This document shows, piece after piece, positions 34,657-45,800 of a DNA stretch of 64,000 nt. Where the stretch lies: contig NC_092602.1 in NCBI RefSeq assembly GCF_047663525.1, forward strand, positions 7,871,501 to 7,935,500, given 5' to 3'. Origin of the DNA: Anas platyrhynchos (lineage: Eukaryota > Chordata > Aves > Anseriformes > Anatidae). The position numbers and the translations under genes were made by a program. Below the pieces are notes generated by a model. That model was not told where the DNA came from, made no database searches, and saw nothing but the letters and a program-made list of their open reading frames with translations. Every line of letters begins with the position of its first letter. Position 1 is the first letter of the stretch.

Positions 34657-36584
34657 GGCAAAGATTAAATGATCCTAGTCAGAAAAAAATACAGGCTCTT
34701 TCCCTGATAACCAGGGATCCATGTAATGCAGCTGAAGAGTCCATGTGTCCCTCTGAGAATCAGCCACAGTCCTGTGGTCCAGATCCTGCTTCAAGAAGAG
34801 GTCTCTGCCTCATGTACCTAGCTTACTGTGGCTGTAAAACAGCTGCATCAGCTCGTGAAAAGGTTTGTTCTTCCCAGGGAGAGCTCAGGTCATGTGAAAG
34901 TGGAAAATCATGAAGTGATTTAATTTTTTCCTTCTGATGTTAATTGCTGGTCTCAATTTCAGCCAAAGACAGGCCGACGGACTGAGCATTCCTTTGCTGT
35001 TTACTTTTCAGCACATGGTCATTTTATGCCTTGTCACTGTCAGCAAGAAGCACCACCGTCACTGTTAAAACCACACAGGTCTTGCTTCAGTGGTTTTCCA
35101 AGTATGTTCATCTTGTACCCAAATCTCCACCTTAGTGGGCTTCCTGCCTGCCCTGTGGTCTTCCTCCACTCGCAGAGCAGTGCCTTCCACATCCATGTGG
35201 CTGTGAAGGGTTGGTCTGAGTCTGGCACAGAAATGTCTGACATGAAAGAGGTGACATTTGCCAGCTGTGGGCACATAAAACTGTGAAACTGAGTCAGCTT
35301 CACCAGCTTAATTAACTGCGTCCCTAGCTGCGTGAGCTGGAAGACCATGAGACCCAGAAATGGCATGAGGGGAGCAAGTAAGGCGAGACGTAATTCCAGG
35401 AAAAAGTTTGTTTTTTTTTTTTTCACAAGCCTGGAATAGCAAAGGCTGGGTCTCATTGGAGCCTGGCCACGCACACTAGCTCAGGGACTCAGATGTGTTT
35501 GTCCCGTTGGGCAGCAGTTTCTGTTGCATCTCCTTTCCCATTATTTCATGTAGGAAGCAAGGAAAGGGTTGGGGCGTCACCTTGGTGTAGAGCTCAGGAA
35601 GGCACAGCCTGGTCCTGCCTCTGCTGAGCCCTTTGGTTTTGTATTACAATGTGTACTGAGCTTCACCTTTGTCCCTGCACGTTTTCTTCCCCCCCGCATC
35701 TCCATCATCTTGCTTTCCCCCAACTCCCTTCCAATAGCTCTTCTTTTCTTCTTCTGGACTTTTTTGTCCCATCCTCCTTTCCCATGCCCATGGGCTTATC
35801 ACGGGATCGCACTGCAGCCTTTCCCCCGTCGAAGCTACCTGACTGTAGCAAAGTGACCTCCGCTGCATCCGCCAGCCTCATCCCGACAGTTACGCAGAGA
35901 AGTTCCCCGTCTGCAATCAGGAAGCAAGTAACCGGGGTGGATTTGAACACAGGGATTACAGCCAGAACAATAATGCCTTTGTAATGCTGTCGGGATTATT
36001 CCTCTCCCGTGGAGTAAAACCTAAAGAGCAATCCCAAGTCTTCAAGCAAACAGAATCTCCAGCTGTCGGTGCTTTTGCTTCCTCTGGAGGCAGACACATG
36101 CCTGTCCAAACACAATATGCCAGAAGACCAACACTTGGCATCTTTTATTGAAACACGCCACGGGTCTGAAGCCCTTTAAAAGCGATGGAAAGGTAGTGAA
36201 GGGAAAAGCAGGCCATAAACGAGGGCTGGGCAGCTCAGCATCTCTTAGGGGACAGCTTCCTGGTTAGCATCCTGATTCTCAGCGCAGTCCAGCTTGTATA
36301 TTACTGCGCTTTGGCAGACTGGATGATATCATCTTTACCCTCGACGATGATGTTCTTGCAAGTGCAGGTGAGAGAAATAATAGAGACTGGAAAACTGCTA
36401 CCAGGAGAACTGCTCCAGAACATCAGGCCCTTTGTGCCTTGCCATCAGCAGTTTGCTGGAGTTTTTTTTCTTGGAGCAGTTCTCACTCACTTTACTCTCA
36501 AACTCCTTTTCTGGGTTGCTGGCTTTAACTGGAAATGAAATAGACCCTTCTGAGTCCAGGGCAGGCAATGAAGCCCTTGTGTTC

Positions 36585-36604
36585 TTTTTTTTTTTTTTTT
36601 TTTT
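36585..36604. repeat. 20-base T homopolymer
   Basis: Uninterrupted T run followed shortly by an A run (ctccaaaaaaaa), giving a weak potential hairpin. Confidence 0.95.
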
Positions 36605-39090
36605 CTCCAAAAAAAATCACTATATAATTGGGGCTGAAAAAGAACTGGACAAATCCTTCCTCCCAAAAATGCTCATGCATTTGCTCCCATGCATTTTTTT
36701 TTTTTATAATTTTTAAGGAAAGACAGGACGTCACACTTGCAGGCTGTGCTGTATTTGTAATCCCAGGCTGGAACCAGAGCCCCCGGGGACTCGCTCACTG
36801 CCAGCGGCCGTGGTTGGGGCATGAAGCGTGGCTCCCTCTGCCCCAACCGCCCGGATGGTTTTGACTTAGGTCCATCTCTGGAAGCAGCGAGCACGCACAC
36901 TACATAGTATAATCTTGGTGTCTTGAGGATTCGGGCCTGTCCTGTTCTGTGCTGCCAGCTGGAAGAGAAGCCACGTTCCCTCTGGAGAGATGTCCCTGTG
37001 CATCTCCTGCTCAGCCAGGCTGGAATTACGTGCTGCTCTCCACAGCCGGGCGCTGCTGTTCCCTGGCATCTGGCTCCAGGATCGCTGGCTTTTTAGCTTG
37101 CAGTGGTTGGTACACAGGCACTGCGATCCCAAGATTAACTTGTCAGAAAAGGAGATTCATGAAAAACCTCAGAAATGGATTCGGGAGGAGGGTACACTCA
37201 GGGATTCTCTGAATAGCCGGGGTTTCCCCGGCCGAAACCCAAACGTGGGTGTCCTGAACGAGTAGGCTTCCAGTCTGTGCTCTCGCCATCCTATTTCCCA
37301 GTTGCTTCAGCTGCTGTCTCTTCGTTGCTCTGTTCTGTAACACAGCCCTTGCCTGCATTGTTATTGCCTCTGTTAGGCGAGCTGTTTCTTGCCCTGATCC
37401 CTGAAGTGCTCTCCAAAGTGATGAATCACACCTGCGCTAGTGAGTCCCTGCTCACTAATGAGGCATCTGCTCCAAATTCTGCAGGGCTCAGTTGATTGAG
37501 GCAAGGAACTACAACCCACCTGTGGACAGCAATATCCCTACAGTCCTCAGGAACAGCTCGAAAGTCCCCAGTGAGGCTGAGGGCAGTGTTAGTCAGGGCT
37601 AGGCAGGAATCTTACTGCACGAGCATCCTTACAGCTGTGCCTTACAGCACCGGCTGCGGCTCCAGAAATGGCAGCTTCTCTGGGAGCAATGTTGCATCCC
37701 GACAGGTTGAGCCTCCCCAGCACAGGGAGGGGGTCAGAAAGTTTTGTTTCAGCCTCCTGCTCCCTCTGAGCTTCCCGGCCAAAAGACCCCTTTGGCAGCC
37801 CTTGCTCCAGCACCGCAGCAGTGAAAGCTGGGGCTGGTGCTCATCCAGCCGGGCTGCCCCCAAGCCGTGGTTCTGGGCTGGTGATGCCAAAAAGGAGCAG
37901 CCTGTTCTGAAAAATAAATCGGTAAATGCACCTTGTTTGTGATTAGGAGCTGAATTGGTGCTGCATGTATGAATGGGACATTGCAACTCAACCCTTTTGG
38001 GCACCACAAGAGCTGCTGCCAAGCATCCAGAGTGGGGATGGGGCAGAGGGACCCCCAGCCTTTCCTCTCTGCCATCCTGAGGATGGATTTTGTGCCCCGG
38101 TGCGGAGATTTACACCCCGGGTAGCAGGGGAGATGCCCTTTGGTCGTTGCACCGGAGCCTGTGCCATCGCGTAGTAACTGCTGGGCACGTGCCAGCGAGC
38201 GTGAGCGAGCTCTTGGTGCGGAAATCACACCTCTGTCCTGCTGGGTGCATGCACTGCCGAGGTGCCCAGGGCTGGCGGCGAGGCACAGTCGCTGCCTGCA
38301 GCTGAGCGAGAAGGAGCCGGGTCCTCTCCTCGGTGGGAACACGTCGGAGCTGCCACTGCCATCCTGTTCTGTTTTTAAACAGAGCGTCATTATTGAACCG
38401 CCTGTTGCCGCTTAATTACCTGCGTCGGAACACAAAGACGTTAAATAAGCTGCTTTTTTTTTGTACAAACTCCTTCGGTTTCCTATCCTTTTCTGCCGTG
38501 CCCTAAGGAAACCTCCGTGCCTGTTTCCGAGGCTGGATGAGAACTTCCCGAGCTCTGTCCTTGGGATGGGCAGGGGCTGAGCACTGAGCTCCTGAACTTG
38601 GGGCAGCCCGGGCTGTGTGCCGGGGGGGCTCTGCATCCCCGGGGTGGTACTGATGAGGCCCCAGGGTTCAGACCTACAGCAGGTCCCAAAACAGAGCCCC
38701 GGGGGGGGGGGTGTCCCAGCCCCAAAGCAGAGCCTTGGGGGGGTCCCAGCCCCCCCGGGGTCACCGGGGCTGGGCGCGGGGCAGCGCTCCCCGGGGGGCT
38801 GCGACCCGGGGAGGGGAGAGCTCGTTCTGCGGGGCCACCCCTTCCACGGGCAACCCTTTTTCTTTTTTTGGGGGGGTCCCACCCTCGGGTGCCACCCACC
38901 GGGGGCGATGCTCGGGGGGAGGGGGGGGGGACGGCAGCTGAGCCCCCTCCCCTACCCCGCGTCCCCTCCCCGCAGCGCTGCGGGAGCGCCGCCCGGCTCA
39001 CCTGGGGAGGGACGGGGACGGGGACAGGGACCGGGGGGGGGGGACAGCGGTGCCCGCCAGCCCCTTCCGCGGCCTTTGTGGCGCTGTCAC

Positions 39091-39219
39091 ATGGGCCGGG
39101 TGCGGGATTTAAGCGGGGGCTCCGCAGGACATGCCGGGAGCGGCGCGCCGCAGCCCTCCGTGCCCGCAGCGGCAGCGCTCCGCCCGGCCGGGGATGCGGC
39201 GGTAGCGGCCCCGCGATGA
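39091..39219 (+). other. Upstream ORF overlapping the caldendrin start (ATGA)
   Basis: An ATG at 39091 opens 42 codons beginning MGRVRDLSGGS and stops at TGA 39217-39219, overlapping the ATG at 39216. The position and the following ggatttaagcgg resemble the human caldendrin start region (MGGGDGAAFKR), but here the FKR codons are in the caldendrin frame and the ATG is not, off by one base. It is either a uORF or a frameshift remnant of the longer N terminus. Confidence 0.45.
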
Positions 39220-39827
39220 GCGGCTCCTCCATGGCGAAAAGCGAGTCCCGCACTTCGCTGCTCAGGGCGGCGGGGAGCAGGAGGGCTCCGGGGGGATCCC
39301 CCCAACCCCAATCCCAACCCCAACCCCGCGGGGGCCGCGCCCGGGCTGGCAGAGGGCAGGCGGGGAGGGAGCCGAGCCCCGAGGCGCTCCCCGGGGAGCC
39401 CAGCGCCCGCAGGCCGCTGTGCCAGCCCCCTGCCCGCGAGGACGGGGCCAGGGGAGCGGGGAGGCTGCCGGCCGCCGGGGGGGACGGGCAGCAGGAGCCC
39501 GCGGAAGGAGGAGGCAGGGGAGCCAGGCACCGGCACCGCCACCTCCCGCCGCACGGCAGCCACGGGCACCCCCCGGAGCAGCAGCAGCAGCAGCTCGCGG
39601 CCAGGGATGGGCAGGAGGAGGAGGAGGAGGTGGAGGAGGAGGAGGACTTTTTCTTCGGGCACAGGCAGAGGGCCAGCAGAGAGTCCCTAAAGCTCTCCGA
39701 AAACGCTTCGCCTCCGTCCAGAGCCGGCAGCAAGTGCTCCGCCAAGTCCAGCGGCGGCGAGCAGCCCCTGGAAGCCGACCCCCTCTTCCACCAGCTGCAC
39801 CCCATGCTCAGCTCGGTCTTCGGCCAG
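39216..39827 (+). CDS. CABP1: CABP1 exon 1a (caldendrin-specific)
   Basis: The exon has 204 codons from [16 protein letters not shown] to SSVFGQ, then gtaagg. I chose the ATG at 39216 because it aligns with human AMSSHIAKSESKTSLL and has G at -3; the Met at 39231 is an alternative. The middle is Pro/Arg-rich with a His-rich patch ([15 protein letters not shown]), five Gln (122-126) and an acidic run E5-V-E4-D followed by FFF (134-147). These insertions are absent from the human sequence as I remember it. The frame is also open upstream to 38598 without a plausible in-frame start near 39216. Confidence 0.9.
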
Positions 39828-42800
39828 GTAAGGAGCCAGGCGCCCCCCCCTCCGCCGCCCCCTGCATCCCCTTCTGCTGCTCCGGGGCTGCAAATGCACT
39901 GCTTCCTCCTGCCCAACGGGGCCAAACTTCCCCGAGCGCTGCGGCACCGCCGAGGCGCTGCGGAGCCGGCTCCGAGCGGGGGCCGGGGGCTCGGTGCCCC
40001 CCCCCCGGGCACGGCCGCGACCCCCGGGGCCGCTGCGGAGGGCGCTCCAGGGCTCGCCGGCGGGGGAAAAACCCTGGAGCCGGGGGAAGTTGTGGCTCTG
40101 CCTGGTGAGGGTGAGTGTCAGGGAAGCGATTTATTTATTTATTTTAAATATCTCTCTCTATATATTTACTTATTAGGTGCCATCTCTCTGGCTCCCCGCC
40201 TTGCTTCGCTGTATTTGTTTACATCTCCTTATGGTACATTTCTGTGCGATCAGCATATGAATCATTTCTGATGGCAGAAGCTGTCAGGGGAAGGTAGCGG
40301 GGAGGACGACAAAAAAATCCTGACCCAATTCCGAAGCCTTCCCAGTCACTGTGTTAGGGTGGAACAGATGCTTTCGGTGTTTGCGAGCGCTTTGGGTACA
40401 AAACTGTCATTTTTAGCTGCCTCTGGTAGTGAAATTACCCAACAGGGCTACCCTTTAAAAATGAAAAGGCAGAGGGAAGACCGGCTTGAAATTTTCTTTT
40501 AGAGCCATTTAGGGATGTTACTGGGAGATGTAATCTCCAGGAAGATTAATGTAACTGCAATCTCCCAGAAGCACAATTATAGGTATAAGCCAGCAGCCTG
40601 GGTGGCTGAGTTCCAGCCTGGGAGTGATCGATTAACCCAGAATTATGACTTGGGGGTTTTGTTGTTTGTTGTTGCATGATTTTTTGTTGTGTGTATGTCT
40701 CGTTTTAAAGCGGGATTGGGAGGCTCTGCAGGATGCCCACTGAAATTGAGATTATGGAGGTAACAAGAAGAATTTCTGTGATTTGAGGGGAAGGATGTGA
40801 TACACCTGCACCTGCTCGCTCTGCTCTCAGGAAGTGTTGTCTACTTCTGTTCATCCTCACTTCTCATGAGAAAAATAAGACCTCCTCTGCTTTCCTCAGC
40901 AATTTTGCATCCTTGCTACCAGTCCATTATTTATGAGTGTCACCGTTGTGTTGAACTCAGGACAGATATTACCCTCCCTGTGACCATGAGGGACCAGGAG
41001 CCTAGATTAGCATTTAGTAGCAGCATTAAGGAAGGGCCTAGTGAGTGGCTGGGTGCTCAGCTGGGTCACACAATCGGTATTCTTTGAAAATCTGCAGACT
41101 GAGATCCGTGGGCTCAGCTCTGGCTGGTGCTGTCTCCGTGGTTCTGAGGAAGATGAAGACGCGTCTGAGAACGGATTTTAAGTCTGTGGGGCTGCGTTCC
41201 CAGTGCCGAAGTACAAACAAACCTGTGTCAGGGCTCCTGCTCGCAGAGATCTCTCTGGTTTTGAGCTCGGTCCTTACCCGAGCGGCACCTTCATTGCACC
41301 CGCTGTGCTGCGTTCCAGTGCTGTGACCCGCTCCCAAATGCCGCAAACTTAGCAAAATTGAATTCCAGTGCAGAACCGTGCTGCTTACAGAAAAGGGACA
41401 GACACAGCTCTGCTTTTCCTTCTTGCGCTCGGTGCATAGCACCAGGGCTGAGAAACAGCAACCACCAGCATCTCTCTTTAGAAGCGTAATATTATTTATT
41501 CCCGTTTCTCTGTACTCAGCTCTGCCTTGCTTTCTCTGAAGTAACCATGAGAAAACGACAATCCAGGGAAGCTTTTAGGAGCAGGGCAGTACAGGGATTC
41601 GTGGGTATAAAGGGGAACTACAATATGGGCTATGCGAAGGGCTGCATGCAGGAGGAGAGATGTGGAGATTTCTTGTAGTGATCTCAAAATCCTGGGATGG
41701 ATACGGGTCTTAGGATAAGAACCAGGAAATTCTGTAACGGAAAGGAATGATGGAAATTTTGTTTCTGCGAGTGAAGACATAGATGCTAAGTGTTGTGTAA
41801 AAATATCTTGAGACAGAGCAGGATTTAAACCTGTGGGAGCACAAGTTGCAGCCTGGGCTGAGCCGTGGTTGCTGGCGCAGAAGTGTCCAGGACTGCAGCG
41901 TAAAGCTGCAGGTGCTGTGCCACCGGTCTGCACCTCGCAATTAGGAGCCAGCAACAGCTCAGCAGACAATTTATTTAATCTGAGAACTTCTTTCCAGCCC
42001 ACACGGCCCACTGTGAAACAGTTCAGACAGTCATTTTGCAGCGCGTGCAAGGAGGGGAGCCTGGTGATGCGTATCTGCAGCGGCAGCGCCCCAAGGTCCG
42101 GCGGCACCGGTACGTCCTGTGCCTCCTGCACACCCGCAGGGCTCCATCCCGCTCCCCTCGCGGCGCGGTGCGTGGCCGCAGATGCAGACACCAGATCAGA
42201 TCCGCCAAAAACATTGCAGGGCTGACTTCACAGGGGACGTCGTTACTGCAGTCAGAGCGAAAGGAGCAGTCCAGGACTGGAGGATTGTGTCTGAGGGAGG
42301 CAGATTTGTAGCTGTGCAGGAAAAAAAGAGCGAAGGCAGAAGTGCCGCCTTTACATAACCGGCACAGCGATGTGGAGCGCTCTGCGTGTGTACTCCGGGA
42401 GAATGCTAAGAGACCGCCGGGATGCAGGATGCAGTGATATTTTATTAATTAGCCTCGTGCTATATTGGTGCAGTGATGCCGTGATATAAAAAACACAGTA
42501 ATACTCTCCTTAGGACCTTGGACCATTCTGTAACCGAGCGTTACACAAATTACTGAACGCAGGGGAGCGTAACGGTGCCTTAGTGGGAGCCAGGAGCCGT
42601 CCTGGGGTAACGACCCGTCCCCACAGCGGGTCCAGGTGGGAGCTATCGCATGCAGCAGTGATTACTTTGGGCATGCTGTTAGCAAGGGGTTGTGCCGGCG
42701 TGACAGCACCACCCCGCTGCACAGGAGGCAGCGAGCGAGGTGTTATCGCTGGGCTGCCGTCTCGGGCGCACGGCCGGGACTTGGCACGAAGGCAGCGCCG

Positions 42801-45800
42801 CCGAGCGAGGCGGTGACTGCGGGAGCACGGCCGGCGGTGCCCCACGCGAGGGGCAGCGGGCAGCCGTGTTTGCAGGCGGCGCTGCAGTGGCGGCTGCTCC
42901 ATCCAGCAGCGAGAGCTGGGCACTGACTCACCGTGGAGCTGGCAAGGATAACGTGCGATCGTGCAGCAACGTGGGAAAGTGGCGCAAAGAGGGAGCGTGG
43001 GGAGGGCGGTGGCGTCGTTCTGGCCCGTAGCAGGGGAGTGCTTGAGTGGCCGAGAAGCGAAGGAGTGTGGTGTAGGAAGAAGGAGCGTGCTGTCACCCCT
43101 TGGAGGGTCCCGTGGGGTGGCTGCAGGACGCAGGGGAGCAGCGGTGCCGTCCCAAGCAGGAGCACACCCCTAACAGCAGAGGAGCAGCGTTACCTCGGCC
43201 ACCGGGATAGCAGTGCAGTGGCAGCAGGTGAGTTATTGATGTGACAGCAGCAGCAAGAGCAGCTCAGAGGCTGGGACAGCAGCGTGGTACCAACGGGGAC
43301 CGCAATGCAAAGCTGTGGGGCAGCGGTGATGTGGCAGCACCTACAGCAGCACCTACAGCTTGGCCCTGGGCTCGCAGCGCAGGTCCTGCGGCACGCAGCC
43401 CGCCGGTTCTCTGCACTTCACTCCTGTGCCCCAGGGTCAGCCTGGCTGGCACCTTGAGGAGAGCTTTTTGTGGCCTTTGCTATGCAATATTCATTTGCAA
43501 GCGATCCTGCCATGTGAGACCTGACCGTTTTCAGAGCCGTTTAGCTTTCACACCCTGCCTGCCTGTTAAATTTTTCAGTGAAGTGATTCCCCAACAGTTT
43601 TCTGTCAATTGCTTCTGGTAGCGTGGGGATCAGGGGGGTCAAATAATGCCACAGGGAATCATTAAATATTTACGGGCTGCTGCTGTTAGCACTGTGGCCA
43701 AAGGGGCTTTTGTATTTCTATTTGTACAGGCAGTTAAAAGCCACTCCTATCTGCACCATCTCCCGGTCCCATTTTAATGTCAGTATCCGAATTACCATTA
43801 AAATAGGGATGGAATCTTTCTGCATCTCCCATTTTCCTTTTCTGGTTCTGCTTGATCTTCCTTTACTCAGATGTTTTAGTTAATATTAACAGGTTTTAAT
43901 GGACCTTGGAGCAAACCAGAATGTCAGAAGCGGCCCTGTTTTGGGGCAGGACATTTCCCCAGGCTGCCTGTGTGGGAAGCAGGTGCAAAAGGCATCCTTT
44001 TGGGTAAGGACAACGCGCCTCGCCCAGCCTCACAGCCTGGCTGGTCTCCTCACCCGCAGGACGACCTTGTTCCCTCGAGTGGCTTCGACTCCAGCCGGCT
44101 CTAATGGGATTTTGCCTAAGAGCAGATGCTGCGGCAGGACCACACGTGGAGCTCTGCCAGCAGAGAGCCTGGCAGTCCTGCACAGCCCAGGGGGGCACCG
44201 CTAATGGCCCCGTGATGGAAGCTTTCGGCTGCCCCTGCGTGCCAGCGAGGAGGCTGCTGTGCGCCGGGCTGCTGGTGGAAGCTGTGGGATGCAGCGCTGC
44301 GGGGTAGCGGAGGTGAAGGTGAAATGTCTTGGCTTGCAGGGTCTCGTGTGCTGTGCTGCCCTGTGCTGTAAGGCAGAGGCAGCGCTGGTGAGTCAGGGTC
44401 ACGGCGAAGCAAGGGCAGTTTCTCAGCTGTTCTTTTACAGTGTGAAATCAGCAGAGTGACTTGGGGTAACTGGATTTTTCCTGTAGCTCAAAACATCCAG
44501 CGTTACAAGGATGCTGGCCTTGCTGTGTAGCCGTAGCTTACAGCTACTGAAGGCACACAGGTGAGAAGAGACAAAACCCAAAGAAACTGCATTCCCTCTT
44601 CCTACTTTGCTTCCTCTTTTTCGGACATCTCTGAGAGCTTGCTCTGACCCCCAGGAGCATCCTCAAGGTGCCCGTAAAGGGAAGGCAGGCACGGGCTGCA
44701 GCGCTTCAGCTTCGCTCACAAATCCTCCTTCTCCGCTGCATTGCCCTGCATGGGACCAGCCTGCTCGGCTGGCTGCAGCAGGGCAAGGAGGAACCAGCCT
44801 GAGGACCTGGCTCCTGCCCCCAAAAGCCCCTTCCCCAGCCCAGCAGGGACCCCGCAGGCCCCTTGGGGCCCTGGGTCTGGCTGTGCCCGGGGAGCCTGCG
44901 GGTGTCCTGGTGCCAGGAGCGTGGTCTGAGTGGGGAAGCACCCGTCGTGCTGATGGCCGGGCACCTACTCGCAGCGGTCCGGGTACCTGCGTTTGTCTCA
45001 TACGGCCTCCGCGCTTCCTGCCCTGCGTGTTGGCACAGCCCACGTCCACGCACGCAGCCTGACGTAAAGAACCTCCACGTAAACGCCGTGCCTGCAGACA
45101 TACAGCCTGTGGTGTGCGGCCCCTGCTAGATCTTCGGTGTGGCTGTGCAAGCACCTCTGTGCACACACGCGGTCCTGTGCTTAAATACTCGGCGCGTAGG
45201 GACGTCCCTGCCTGCTGAGACCCTGCCGTATGAGGTGCAGCTCATGTGTTTTCTGTATGTGACGGGCACGGGTACAGAGGAACAGTGTTCCACTCGAGCA
45301 CATCCACCCAGCCTCCCCGTTGCTCAGCTTGGAGAAAAAAAATCACATTTATTGCTTCTAAAAAGCTTGAGGGATGGCAGCCAGACACACAGAATCACTG
45401 AGGGGCAGTGGATAAGCTTGCTGCCTGCAGCGGGTCTGCCAGCAAACATTAATCTTTGTCAGTGATTTACTTTTAAACAAATCTGTTTTAAAAGGATATG
45501 GAAAGGCATCAAAATAAAACCAAGCTAAAGGAACATTCATTAAATATTCAGCTCATGAAATATACAGCAACATGAGCTGATGCACTGAAACGCACAGCCC
45601 TTCTGGTTGGGTTCAGCTTAGCTTGTGAGAGAATAAAATCTTTCAATAATGAATTAACCATCGTCTAAATTAGCCCTCTGTGTGTTCCACCACCCTATAC
45701 TGCCTTGGGTTTTGTTTGATGCAATGTTGGCTTTGAACAAAGTGTCAGGGAGGAGTTTAGCCGGAGATGTAGTGGAAGGGCTGCAGGTTTGGCAGCTGAA

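Larger units (their letters stand above)
25701..38580. other. Intergenic DNA, right part of the POP5-CABP1 gap
   Basis: No exon could be supported. The block contains the MIR-like copy at 26170, a 38-base T run at 34616 and a 20-base T run at 36585. The stretch from about 29100 to 33700 is AT-rich and repeat-poor and would be the first place to look for conserved enhancers of CABP1, but conservation cannot be judged from one sequence. Confidence 0.6.
38590..40110. promoter_or_regulatory. CABP1: CpG island and promoter region of the caldendrin form of CABP1
   Basis: Dense CpG and long G runs (for example 11 G at 38701-38711) surround the caldendrin first exon. The block extends on both sides of the ATG at 39216, as usual for CpG-island promoters. 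The transcription start is not visible. The low stop density yields very long open frames on both strands (38483-40012 minus, 38598-40271 plus), only part of one of which is real coding. Confidence 0.7.

Noticed and set aside
38598-39215. In-frame extension of caldendrin upstream of 39216
   Set aside because: The frame is open but its only upstream Met is at 38598, inside the G-run promoter sequence, and the translation shows no conservation apart from the short FKR region discussed in the findings.
38483-40012. 509-codon open frame on the minus strand over the CABP1 CpG island
   Set aside because: It is the antisense shadow of caldendrin exon 1a and GC-rich promoter DNA with few stops. The composition is Pro/Gly/Arg/Ser low complexity with no family resemblance.
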